DNA from: Cheiracanthium punctorium
Taxonomy: Eukaryota > Arthropoda > Arachnida > Araneae > Cheiracanthiidae
Length of the DNA stretch: 64,000 nt
Assembly (NCBI GenBank): GCA_038373885.1
Contig: JAWZYV010001807.1
Location: forward strand, 558,001 to 622,000
Direction of reading: 5' to 3'
Of the stretch, positions 1 through 11,830 are shown piece after piece. Made by a program: the position numbers and the translations under genes. Below the pieces are notes generated by a model. The model saw only the letters and a list, made by a program, of their open reading frames with translations, made no database searches and was not told the origin of the DNA. Position 1 is the first letter of the stretch. Every line of letters begins with the position of its first letter.

Positions 1-195
1 ATAACATATACAGATGAATTGCAAGTTCCACATTTTTGCGGCGAAAGTGTTCCACTGTTGGACACTGCAGCAGCATGCATCGTTGATGATACACGTGACA
101 CAAGTAGTGTCCCTGTAAAGAGAAAAAGTACCAAAAGACTTAGAAAGATTTTTCGAAAATTTTGCTGCTGTGGGTGCGTCAAAGTGCGTGATTAA
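1..195 (+). CDS. Partial C-terminus of an unrecognised gene, second copy at 56401-56964
   Basis: The frame is open from base 1 and stops with TAA at 193-195, giving the last 64 residues of a protein whose full version is encoded at 56401-56964. Over these 65 codons I count two base differences from the other copy, both amino-acid changing (Val for Ala, Ser for Asn) and none silent. The tail is strongly basic and then has a Cys-Cys-Cys-Gly-Cys cluster close to the stop. The 5' part lies outside the window, so its start, exon structure and integrity are unknown. Function not recognised. That it is real coding sequence is inferred from near-identity with the full copy; it could also be a pseudogene copy. 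Confidence 0.55.
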   Translation: MTYTDELQVPHFCGESVPLLDTAAACIVDDTRDTSSVPVKRKSTKRLRKIFRKFCCCGCVKVRD

Positions 196-1368
196 GGATT
201 TCTGTCGGAGGATAGTATAGCACCATCGCATGAATTATGAACAATTCATGTTGCCATTCACAGTTGGAGTCTGTTCAAAACCACCCGATTTCTCGTTTGA
301 TAAAATGAACGAATATTTTCTGAACTCAATTGAAATCATGAAATGAAATATCAAAGTGCTGAAACGTCAAACTGTTCCGAACTATTAGCTGACACATACT
401 GAGTCAGAAACGAACTCGAATTTTTTCTCGTTGAATCGAGCCTGAACTCACTTCGTTCGGACTAAAGGCTTGTATGGACTATATGTCAAGCAGGAACTCT
501 ATGTGAATTCATAAACTAAGCGGCCTGAAATAATGAAGTGTTTCGAACTTTAGGCTTGCCTTGAATAAGAGTCTGCTTTGAACATTTTTTCTATTCTAAG
601 AGTCATTGATGAAATCAAACAACGTCAAAGTTGGAAGATCAGACTATACCGATCTGACAGCTGATAATGTGTTGACTCATCATAAACAAACACAAATTGT
701 TTCTTTTTCAATCGAGATTGCACTACCTATATTGGACATGTGTTTAAAACCTTTCTCACAGAATTAAGGGATAAGTCATGAATGAATTTTCACATCAAGG
801 CTGAAACGCCTGTTTCGAACTGCTAAACTATGACTGAAGCAAGAACTGTTGTCAAAAACTAAGCCTGAGACAATGCATCGTTTCGGCTTAGGTTGTATAA
901 CAGTCCATTTTGAAACCTTCATGTTCTTTTTACAGATGATGAAACGCCAGAGTATTAATTCAAAAGGAGCGAGTCGCTTATGAACTTTTACAATTTTCTA
1001 GCTGAAACACCACAGTTTCGAACTTGAGCTGAGATGTGTTCCGAGTCAAAAACGAACTCAAATAATTGTTTTCCTTCTCAAATTGAGCTTGAACTGCTTC
1101 AAGTTCGAACTGTAAGCTCATATTGATTACGAGTCAAGTATGAACTCTAGGATCTCAAATACTGAACCTGAAATAGTACAATGTTATGGACGTTGGGTTT
1201 AGAATGAGTTATGAGTCTGCTTTGAACTTTTATGTACATTTCACACTGTATGCTCAATTGGAAAATATTTTGAAATAAAACAAAATTTTTTAACAGATAA
1301 AATGATGTCTCATTTATTTATTTTTCAAATAGCTCATTTGATTGTGTCAATAGTAGTTTTTAATCAAA
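196..1368 (+). repeat. Duplicated 3' flank with three diverged internal units (pair of 56965-58157)
   Basis: This stretch follows the stop codon of the partial gene and matches 56965-58157 along its length in the same orientation. It contains about three degenerate units, near 356-605, 803-930 and 1001-1235. Each has a GCTGAAACRYC...TTTCGAAC stretch, and the outer two share GAGTCARAAACGAACTC and end in GAGTCTGCTTTGAAC. It is probably a 3' untranslated region because it ends near an AATAAA hexamer. Similarity to the other copy is about 98% up to about base 720 and clearly lower, roughly 90%, beyond it, by eye. Confidence 0.7.
1274..1279 (+). promoter_or_regulatory. Putative polyadenylation signal AATAAA
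   Basis: AATAAA occurs about 1.08 kb after the stop codon of the partial gene. The same hexamer is kept at the matching place in the other copy (58066-58071), which favours a real 3' end signal. No transcript evidence is available. Confidence 0.4.
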
Positions 1369-1383
1369 AGTAAAAGAATAATG

Positions 1384-2005
1384 ATGCCATTATTTTTGGG
1401 TGTGTAGAGGAAATTTTGCAAATGTGTATTTTTAAATAATGCATTAATTGTATTTTAATTAGCTATTTAGAAAGCTTGTAAGGTTAACTTGTATCAGGGT
1501 GACTGTAGTTTTAATGTTAATCGTTTTATAACTGCTTGTTTTTTGCTTTTCTACAACAAACGATATTAAAAGTAACTTTTACTAAAAATTAAAAAATGCA
1601 TAAAAGATAATTTCAGTAGTGTAGTAGCGCCTAAAAGTGTACATTTAACGTCACGAAAAATGTATATTTAATATTTTATTTATTAGTTTACACACTTTCC
1701 ATTACTATTTTTTCCAATAATTTAGTCAGATTTTTTTTTGCACAGTATTGCTATTACATAATGGTTGAGAATACTCATCTAGATAGTAAAAAAAAGAAAT
1801 AAAACATAAACCCTCAATTTTTAGTGCATTTGTATGTTTTTGTGAAGATAATTATGAGATGCATTTTGAAAATTATACGTTTTATGAAAATTACATTGTA
1901 TTTGTACATAAGCCAATGTGTATTCATGTATAAGCCGTCTTTTTTCGTTGCATTCCACATATTATTCGTTAAAAAAATTATCAATATTCCGACATGTCAG
2001 GTAAA
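1384..2005 (+). repeat. Dispersed repeat, copy 1 (pair of 46827-47516)
   Basis: About 620 bp matches 46827-47516 in the same orientation, with sharp ends at ATGCCATTATTTT on the left and GACATGTCAGGTAAA on the right. The second copy carries about 70 bp extra in the middle. Neither copy has obvious inverted termini or a long open frame. It is probably an unclassified interspersed repeat. Confidence 0.7.
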
Positions 2006-5000
2006 AATTGCAGTGTGAAATGTCTTTTTCAGTAATTTTCTTTTGTTGATCCAACAGAATTATGCTGCTAAATTGACTCCAAGGAATTTAGTCTTGAATT
2101 TACAAAATTTTGAATTTAACAGAACAATCTTTTCAATGTAGCCAAACATTTTTTAAACAATTTTATTGCTTTATTTATTTATCATAATGTGCCCTGGTAA
2201 CGTGTAAGGGGCTAAGTGATCTACAATTTTGACATGTGAGAGACCCCCAACTTCCAAAATTTGGAAGGAGGTTAAACACTTCTCATATCCCTGACAAACC
2301 AAGAATGAATGCGAAGCAGTTGCGGCCTTTTGTGTGTCTGCTCGACATGATTGTCTGGTTGCCCATCTGCACTGCCTAGCCATCTTTCCATGGTTCTGGG
2401 GATGCAATTAGACATAGATCACCTGCTCCGTTGTAGGGCTCTCCGTGGATGTCCAGATATTGGTTAGCAAGAGCGTCCCTCCAAGGGCTATGACTTCGGT
2501 CTGTGCTCTTTCTGTTTATTTTATATTTATTTATTCGAAACATCTTTGCCATTGGAAATTTTAAAAAAATGTATTTATGAATGAATATTAGAATCCATTA
2601 AAATTAATTAATAACTTTGTAATTTAAAATAATACACATAGTATAAAAAAAAAACATACCACTATACGACCGTTCAGGGTTCTAGAGAAGGTCCACCCTT
2701 CCCTAAGTGAAAAAAGAACTGTTTCAACCACGCAGACAAGAATTTTAGAAATTAAAATAAAAGAAAAACCAAAGAGAATAAAAGTTGAACCAGGGGAACG
2801 GAGAAATTAGTAAAAAAGGGACAGTAAGTTAAATATAAAAATAAATAGATAAATGAAATAATTATATGCATTAAACTTTCTTTCTCATTATTCTACTTGT
2901 TATCAGGAACGTAGCCAAGGGCGGATAGGATAGGGGGCCATAACCCCCCCGTGAGTTTACAAATAACGTTTTACAAATTTTGTAAAAAATTAATTAGTTA
3001 TAAAATTTTTTGTAAAAAGAAAACCTGTATTTTACAGGAAGAAACTACCTTTAATGCTACAAAGTAATTCATTCCCTTTCCTTTAACCGTACTCATATGA
3101 TGCAGCACATAAACATGTCACGGACAGACAAACAAACTTTTTCACAATAATCGTTTTCATATTCTTAGTACAGTGTAACGGAACCTGCTTAATGTGACCA
3201 CCCTCGGAAATAGTATAACTGCTCACTTTATAAAACGGATAGCCTTACAAAAGTGGTAAACTGTGGTAGCTGCAAAGGGAAATTTTGCAAAAGTGTTCTC
3301 TACAAATAGGTAGTCTCTTTACCAACGGGATGACTTTCTCGTTTTCCACATGCACATGAAGCACATATACACCATAAAAAATTTTCATTAATAGCAATGT
3401 ACAGCTGTTTGTGAAAAAAAAACTATAATTTTTCATAAAATACAATTAAAAGAAAAGAAAATAATTTAGTGTTATATTAACTAAAATCACATTACTTACT
3501 GTTCATTATATTATTGTTTTCAGTAAAACAAACTTATAAAAACACTAGGGAAAAACACTGAAATAATAAAAATAATCTCTGTAAGACAGAGAATTTTGCG
3601 TAGAAATTTTAAATGAGCGACCTTAAGGATAAACATGGTAAAATAAGTATTACCATGTTTTTGTAACATGGTTTTAAAGTTGCAAGTATACCGTCGTTCA
3701 GTTTTGAAGAGGTAGCCTAAGAGACGGAGTATGTATAGCAACAAGCATTTGATATGATGAATGAAAAATCATTAACGGAGCAGACATGATTTATCTGTTC
3801 CCATCAACGACGTAGAAATTAATAATGTAGTTCTATACTCCTGCAGGAAGATTTAGAATTAGTTGGCGCTTTCCGCTTGGTAGTTAAAGAGAACGGAATG
3901 ATTTCGTGTCAAGCATTTGAACTGTCTTAATGTTGCCTTCTTAATCCCAACAATTCACCAAGGGAAATGAAAAGGGTTTAAATTCCTCGGCATCTTCTAA
4001 AAGGGAAAAATGTAAAGTTGTTTCTTTGCAAATTACATTCGAGCAAATGCTACGTAGCAAGGGGAAGTAACGTTATGGAAATTAAAACTCTAATCAGCTT
4101 TGAACACAGGTTTAACATTCCATTTCAACCGTTGCATTTGACAACGGTGAAGATCATTTTGAGCTTGAGTGAGACTTTGTGCTAGAAGCCATTCAAAAAC
4201 CCAAGCTATTTAGCAGAACACAGTAAAGCCTCCAAATGAAAGGACAATAAATCTTCAAGGTGGTTACCGAACAAAATGACATTTGCCCTCTTCTGTAATA
4301 ACCATAGCAGTTTTAATCTTCAAATACTCCTCACGCACTACCTACAAATTGGACCCTCGAGTGAAAAAGACCCATGCATGTTTTGCGCTTAAATTCTGCA
4401 GCCTGCCAGTAATAAATTCATTATCTTAGTTTATTTCGTAGTCATGTATTCATGAACAGTTATCATGGCAGTAAAAAAATGAAGTAAATACAAAAAATAC
4501 TCAAACACAATCTTGTTTACAACCAAACCTCAAAAACCCGTATCAATCTAAAAATAAATTTTACTTTAAAACAGATATGCCAAACTGCTTTCAAATGCTT
4601 CCTTTTTTTCATGCAGAGACATCCTACACGTTTAAAAGTACATTTATCCTCCCTTTTTGTCAAAGGTGACAATCTTGCTTCTTAGCAATGTCCAAGTTAG
4701 CTTGAGTGCTAATAATTTCTGTGCGGATTTGCCTCATCATTCGCACCACTTTGCAGTTTGCCTTGAAAATTTTCATCTTGTTTCCATGTGTAAGTGTTTT
4801 TTATTTTCATATTATTTTGAATCAGAGAGATGATTATTTTTGTGATACTTTGAATTTCTTTAGAGAAATTGTAACTCTAAACAAATGTCTTCCCTTATAT
4901 TCATACCCCAGAAATGTCGTTGATTTTTTAAGCTTAGACAAAATAGACGCAACGGATTGTTTGAGTTACAACTACTTTTTTTCACTAAAACCAAAGCGTC

Positions 5001-6645
5001 TACAAATTTAAAAATGTAATGTGTTATTTAAAAAAAACTCAGGAAAAATTCTGAAATTTCAATTAATTGCAAAGAGTATTTGTGTCTTTGAGTGAGTTGT
5101 AAAAGACGAAAACTGAAAAATAGGTATACACGAGGAGCTTTCTGGGATTAATAATACTAGTAATAAAAATGTGTATTTAATAATAATGTTAGGAATAATA
5201 CCTGCAGTTTTAATACTGTCACTAACGTAAATTGGCATCATTTGCAAAACATAGCGCAAGAAAGAATCGCCTAATTGGTGACTGTACCGTGTTCTACGAT
5301 GACTCTGGGTAGCAAAAGTGAGAAAGAAAATTCTTCGCAGTTGTGTCTTTGTAACTAATGCGCACGTTAAACATGTCAGGGGAGCAGATGCATGCAGACA
5401 GTTTCAAATATTTGAAATTACTGAATTTCCTGCTTTAATGTTTGATATTAATTTACATATCTTTCTTCTAATTTACTGTCTACAAGAATATTGAAGGAAC
5501 GGGTGTTATACAAATATGTAACTTTTCCAGAACAATAAAATCTTAATTCAGTCATAAAAATTAACAGCTGCTTGAGAACGGGATTCAAACACACAAAAAA
5601 TTCCTGTTTAAAAAGAATAGCAGCCTAGTTTAGCTTTGCGTAAAATAAAACTGAGGCAAGAGTTTCTGGTGCACACTTCAACTCTCTTAATTTTGCCTTT
5701 TAAACATATAAATGACATAAGCATTGTTGTGATGCCGTCTTAAAACCTTTCACTCAATTATCGGAATGCAGTTTATGTATTTTAAGATATTCTCAAAATC
5801 TGCACAATATTGGAAACGCATAAGAAATATTTTATCTGGTGTTAAATTATTCTAAGAGCAACAGGGTGAGCCCACATTTCCTGACAACTGCTTTGTATAT
5901 TTCCTAAAATAGGTTTGCATTGGAAATATTTCCACAGAATCTGAAATATTGAGCAAATATTTATTTTATACGAGAAATTTCTTTCTTAAATTAGATGTAA
6001 TCAATATTTAAACAAAAAAAAAAGAGAGTGAATATTGTATTGAAAGCAGATATGTCTAATAGTGTAAGCAAATCAAACTAGCATACATACAGATTTTCCT
6101 GCTCTGTATGTATTAGATTTTTCAGTATTAAAAGAGGAATGTCCTCGATTACTCTCCAAATTTTACATTGAGGAGACTATTGTATTTGTACTCTCACTCT
6201 CTGAGAGTATTTGCAAGATGATATTCTCACCTCAAACACAGCCTGTGTAAACGAGCATTCTCTTCGGAATAGAGTCGTAGCGTGTATACCTAATTTCGCC
6301 GACAAATGAAGGATCGCTAAGCCTCAATAAACCTCCGAGGCGAGATTTATGCCTTTCCTTTCAAATCGGAGAAATTTATTATGCAACTTTAAATTCTCAG
6401 TATAAAGACTTAAAATTAATTGCCCTTTCGGCTTTCGATGAGGTCACAGTGACTTCTTTAACTCACATAACTCCACCTAGTTTATCCTGGCAACAAAGAA
6501 ATGAAACAAAAGTATTAAAGATACCTATGCCACAGTATGATCCAGGGCTTAGGTACTTTTAGTTCCAAGAACTTACTTTCTCTGTTTTCCGAACACTTTG
6601 ACACTGTGCGGCGGCACACAGCCAATGTTTCCAAAATGTCCTTTA
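2006..6645. other. No recognisable gene
   Basis: AT-rich sequence with frequent homopolymer runs. Open frames are all about 100 codons or less, compositionally biased and without domain resemblance. A GC-richer patch at about 2190-2510 has an open 78-codon frame on the minus strand that may be a decayed mobile-element fragment, but I could not assign it. A short G/C-tract patch lies at 2915-2950. Confidence 0.5.
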
Positions 6646-7003
6646 GCTCTGTGGCACGCGATGAGCGATTTGAGCTTCCGCCATGTTGCTGGTTGTTAAA
6701 TCGAGCGATGGCACTTTTTCGGCATTGGGTAGTCTATCTAGTTTTTCTTCTATACCGATCTATATTTTCATCCCATTTACAAGTTCTCAGCAAATCTGGC
6801 ACTGATGAAAATATTTCTGACATCCATTTTAGAAACAATCAATAATTTTTATCGGAAACTATGTTGTAAATAGAAAAGGATTCTCGTGTAAGGCTGTCCT
6901 CTTAAGAATTTTATTCAAATTAAATTGATTCTTCGTAAATCAAAACAGTCGAAATGTCAGAGTAGTGTCCTCTCGGCGAGGACGCCGCGCATTAAAGGCT
7001 CAA
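6646..7003 (+). mobile_element. Old, diverged TTAA MITE of the CCCTTTRASGCGCA family
   Basis: The left part (CTGTGGCACGCGATGAGCG, then CCGCCATGTTGCTGG and TCGAGCGATGGCA) aligns with the internal region of the younger MITEs at 41.3, 44.5, 47.9 and 60.5 kb. The right part keeps the order GATTCTCGTG, TTCTTCG, CAGTCGAAATGTCAGAGT and ends near GCGCATTAAAGG, a decayed version of the family terminus. Divergence is much higher than among the other copies, so this is an older insertion. Confidence 0.65.
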
Positions 7004-10000
7004 ACAAGTTTAACATATTTTTTCGAACTAGTACATCGTCTGAAATTTGTTTTATTGCTTTCTCACTAAGCAATAAATTTAATGCTTAGGGGTTGGACTG
7101 TTCTGTTTACAATCCCGCATTTATTAAAAATAGCATGCTTACTTTAAAATTTCGAAATTAAACATGTTCTGTTCTTGCTCCTAAATGACTTAAGTAAACT
7201 AATTCAAGAGAAATAACGAAATCTGAAAACTTTTCGTGACAATGCTTTATGCCTTGTGCAATACTTCTGGAATGAAAAATTTCAACTTTAAGACCTAGTT
7301 TATATCCCCGTGGCGATATTAAATCCGCAGACTCTTTTCAAAACAAGTTCATTAAAGTCATCAGTTAAAAAGAGTCAGTTATCCTTGGCAATTATTAACT
7401 GTAAGCATAAACTTTTTGAGATGTTAACACATAATCAATCTTAAAGTTAGTAAAATTCGCAGTAAGTTATGTGGATAAGTTTGACTTAAGGCGATTTTTT
7501 AAAATCCTCTTGTAAATATCCTCCATTTAGCGTTTGGATAAAATTTGTTGTGAGCGAGTTATTTGTATAAAATTAATTAAAAGTTTTCAAAATAACACAC
7601 ATAAATAACCATATTAAAGTACGTTTCGTATGTTGAAAAATGGCCACCTTTCCCCAACTACAAAAATTTCTGCCATTATACAGGCAGGAAAGTGAGAACT
7701 AAAAGATTTTTGATATCCAATTGATAAAAATCCAAAATTTCGGAGGATGCCCAGGCCCCCAAGTCCAACAAATTGTTATTTGTGGCGTCTTGCTTAGTAT
7801 TTTAAGATATCCAAAGCTTTGCAGCTCTCTAATGAGAAAGTGAGCAAATTTATGATTTTCTGTATTTGCACAGTATGCCGAACAGTATCTCGGGGTCAAA
7901 TTTTCAACTCTCTGATCTATAAAAGTATCGAATAAATACTATGTCATCATTTCAGACAGTGTCTACTAACCATTTAGTAAAAAAATACTTATAAACAAGA
8001 GCAAAAAACAGAATTAAATATGTGTAAACTAGCTACGATTAAAGTTACTTTTGAGCATTCGGTAGCTACATTTGCTGCGTTTAGACAGTCTTTACTAAAT
8101 AGCTTTTATTTACAACTTATACTTATTTTGGGGGATTTGCACAGGACTTGGATACGTTTTTTTGGCTCAAGTCTGTATGATTTTATGTTAAAAATTATGT
8201 TTCCTTTCTTATGTGAAAATTTTTCATTTTAAAACACGATTCACCAAAACTTTCTCATTAATTATTAGTTCTTTGAACATTTAAATGGTTTCTTCTTTAC
8301 GAATAAAAGGAGTTTGAAGTTTATTATAGAAAAATATGAAAATATGTGTAACTGAAGTATTTTTTTTTTTAATATCATGAAAAGTAATACCTCCAGAACT
8401 CAAAGCGTTAAAGAAATATCAAAACGCCCTAAAAGTATGATTTATCGTATGATAGCTCGCCGTACGATGGCACATCAGGCAAACCTACAATTGTTAAGAC
8501 TACTAGTAACGTATTTTCGCAGAGACAGATGGCATACAAAGAATGGCTTCAAGTCAAAAAATGTCTTTTGATGAAATTAGTAGAACTTACCGGTTACAAA
8601 CCTCCGTGAACACTCTTCTTAGACGAATTTAAGAAATCTGTTTTATTATCCATACAATTATAGCTCTCTTCTTAAAACCACAAAACATCACATTAGTGAG
8701 AGATTACAGTAGGCTCGAAACCATATTTCATATGATGATAAATGGGTGGCTGTCCTTTACAGTGATAAAAAAAAAATTGAGTGACTTACGGAAATATATG
8801 TTTTTGGCATAATTTGCAAAAAAAAAAAAAGACACAAGACCTGTTTCAGTAGGTGAAGAGGTGGAGGATCTGTGATGGTATGAGCAGCATCGCCTTTCAA
8901 CAGTCAAGTGGGGTTGGCCTTTCTGATTGGTCCTCTCTATGAAGTGAACAGAATACATAGAAACGCAAGAAAAGTATCTGATACCAGTTGCAGAAAATAA
9001 AGGGATACAAAATTGGGTGTAACACCAAGACAGAGCTCCCATCCATATTTCCTATGAAACTCGAAAACTATCACTGTTCTTGGACGCCACCGATGAACTT
9101 CGATCTAAACCAACGCCCCCTGTGCGGCTCTATGTCTTCGCATTTCGGTGAGAATGCAGCGCGTTTTATTCCAACGGTACCGAAAGTTTGAAGAAAGCCA
9201 TTGAAAGTGCGTGGCACAACTTGAATCTAAGAGACATTACAAACCTTCATTATTTTAATTATTTTGATTTAAAAGCCTACATAGGCTGTCATACTGAAGA
9301 ATAAAAAGACTTAAACTAAGAACTAAAGGTTTAAACTATTAGAAACACTGTACTGAGCTTGTAATCTTAAAAGGTCTTATGTTCTATAACCTTTTGCGAT
9401 ATCTAACACTTCCATGTTGTTATATAATTAAAATTTATTTATTCAAAATACTTCCTTTAATTCTAGAAAAAGTAACAAGAATGTAAGAGTAAAACAGTTA
9501 CAAATCCGTGTGCATAAAAGAAATTGTATTCCTTTCTATTTTGCTAAAATGTGCATTTGACTAGAATTTATAAACTTTTGAGACAGACTGTATCTTTAGA
9601 ACAGAAGTTTATCTTAAGAACAAAGCGGCTTTTGATCGAATACAAAGACCATAAAAAGAGAAAAGTATACATAGACGCTATCTGCCGCCCTTATGGGACT
9701 CTCTTCACGACAATGTCTTCACAGAAACCAAATACCGATGCAAATAAGTAAATCTTTTCCAGTACAGTGAAAATAAGAAAACTAGAATAAGTCTTTCGAA
9801 TATTTCGGAACAACTGCATATAGATTCAGGAGTGCGTAAAGTTTTTTCACCATGTTTACAGAAAGTCACTTTTTCAAAAGAAACTTTGAACACAAAATTG
9901 CTTAAAAGAAAATCGAAGATCACATTTTCAAAGTTATTTTATAGTTCGTGCCTTAAGGGAAAAAAGCATCTTTATGCAAAAATATGTGGTTGAGTACTTT

Positions 10001-10192
10001 TTTAAACCAAAAAACAGCAACCCATTGCGCATGTTCACTTGAAATGTCTTCCTAATATACTAGGTGAAACAGTTTTATGCATAGTTTTTCATAAAAATAA
10101 ATTTTTATTTAAATAAATGCATGTAACACATATAGTAGAAATCAATTTACTTGTATAAACAGAGTATAATCCATAAAAGTTGTGTGTTTCAA
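7004..10192. other. No recognisable gene
   Basis: AT-rich sequence. A somewhat GC-richer patch at about 8840-9190 has overlapping open frames on both strands (up to 104 codons), but I recognise no domain in either. No repeats shared with the rest of the window were noticed. Confidence 0.45.
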
Positions 10193-10440
10193 GAGGCCCT
10201 CAGTGGCCTAGTCGCTAAGCTCCGTTTTCATAAGAATAGGGGAAGTGAACCAGCACCTGCTTGGCCAGTGCTTGAGAGGGTAAACTCCTCTCTCTGCGGG
10301 ACTGCTTTGGGACCTCGTACGCTAATGGGAGCTGGTGCACGTAAACTCTGTTCGTGGCTCCAATGTCCTCCAGGTTCAAACGATACCTCTAGGGGACGCC
10401 TATTTCAGGTGCTGGTCTCACATCCGGAATTGATATAAAA
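10193..10440 (+). mobile_element. tRNA-derived SINE-like copy
   Basis: The left part contains an RNA polymerase III A-box-like stretch (TGGCCTAGTCGCTAAG, 10204-10219), and about 160 bp later a B-box-like GGTTCAAACG at about 10373. The segment is GC-richer than both flanks, as expected for a retroposed tRNA-derived unit. The box spacing is longer than in a tRNA, so it is either a SINE with an insertion or a fortuitous match. The 3' limit is uncertain. Confidence 0.45.
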
Positions 10441-11652
10441 TTTGAATGCCACAGGTTTCCCGGCTTGGTCGGCGAAGACGACCTTCAAGTCTTTCGCGGC
10501 AACTCCGCAGTTTATTGTAAAAGGAAAATAAAAAAGTGTTTTTTTACAAAGTTTAGCAGGAAGACCGTGCACAGGGGTTTCAGAGGCCTGTATCAAATAG
10601 TGTGCCAGTTTAATTTACATGAGATCGTCATGGTATGCAGGACAGGAGGTCCTGCATTGTTGCATTCATCTGTTTGCATGATGACCTGGGTGACTGGGCC
10701 TGCAGAACGTACACATACAGATTTACAGACATTCATTTTTATTATTATAGATGAAACAGATCTGAATTAATATAAAAAGGTATTCAATAAGTGATATTTA
10801 AATAAATTTATTGCAGACTAGGTCAAGTTACAGTACGATTTCGTTTATATCCTAAAAGTTATAGTGCTCAAACATCTATGAACATGTATATTATATATAT
10901 TTTCCACTGTTAATTATAAAAACCTCGTAGCTGCTTGCTGTGTTATTTTGGTCCCCCAAGTATAAATATATCGTAGCGTGAATTCCTTACTATACGCCTT
11001 AAATTCGCATTCTTGCCTCAGGAAAATGACAAAATATATTTCCTCTATCCAGTGTCGTTATTTCTGAAAGCTTTAATCTGAAATAGAAGTGTAGAACTGG
11101 GGTACTTAATTTAAAAGCGCAGTGTATACGATGTACAGACTGAAAAATGAAATTTTAAACGAGTAAATTTTAAATTTCAACCATAATTTATCTAATTTAC
11201 TGATATATGTTTTTCAGGGTAGACACTGCTTTTGAAAAGTCATGAACTTTTCTTTAAGTTAGGCTATATCCATATCTATTGGGTTGGTCGATCAATAAAT
11301 TTATACTTGTTTTTCTTTTGTCGTCAAATCAAGCAAACTATTTTAGGATTTTTAAAAAATCAAAATTAAAAATTGAAAATATATATTTTTAACAAGCAAA
11401 TGAGCTTTTCTTCTAAATAATTTTTTTCAAAAACTTTTCATGATTACATCGTTTTTATAATGCTCAAGAAAAACAATAAGTTGCATATTCAGCTAATCAT
11501 CCTTTTTTTAATATCCAGAAACATAAAGGGCAACTTAAATGAAGAATGAAATTTGTGCTGGACTAGGCAAAAATCTTGAACTGCCCGAACTTGTCAACAA
11601 TTTCTATTGTTTTTAAGGCAAACCTGAACTAATGGTATCTGCTTAGGGAAAG
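10441..11652. other. No recognisable gene
   Basis: AT-rich sequence. Overlapping opposite-strand open frames near 10405-10770 look like chance frames in a GC-richer patch next to the SINE-like copy. Confidence 0.45.
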
Positions 11653-11830
11653 GTGCCTTGGGTGGAGGACTTTTTAAAGGATTCTAACAAGCAATCGCAT
11701 TACATCTGGAGAAAACCTCCCGAAACTCCAGACCAATCGATCGACTGTCACACGGTACGCCGGAACGTCACACTTCAGGCGTCTATCATATTCTGTGTCT
11801 TTACCACTCTGCCAGATGTGGCCTCCAACA
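11653..11830 (-). mobile_element. tRNA-derived SINE, diverged copy
   Basis: It shares order and sequence with 17655-17858: GTGGAGGACTTTT, GGAGAAAAC, a CCAG block, CACACTTC, and a terminal CCACTCTGCCA. Read on the minus strand, that terminus gives an A-box-like TGGCAGAGTGG. The B box has decayed here, unlike in the 17.7-kb copy. Confidence 0.55.
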
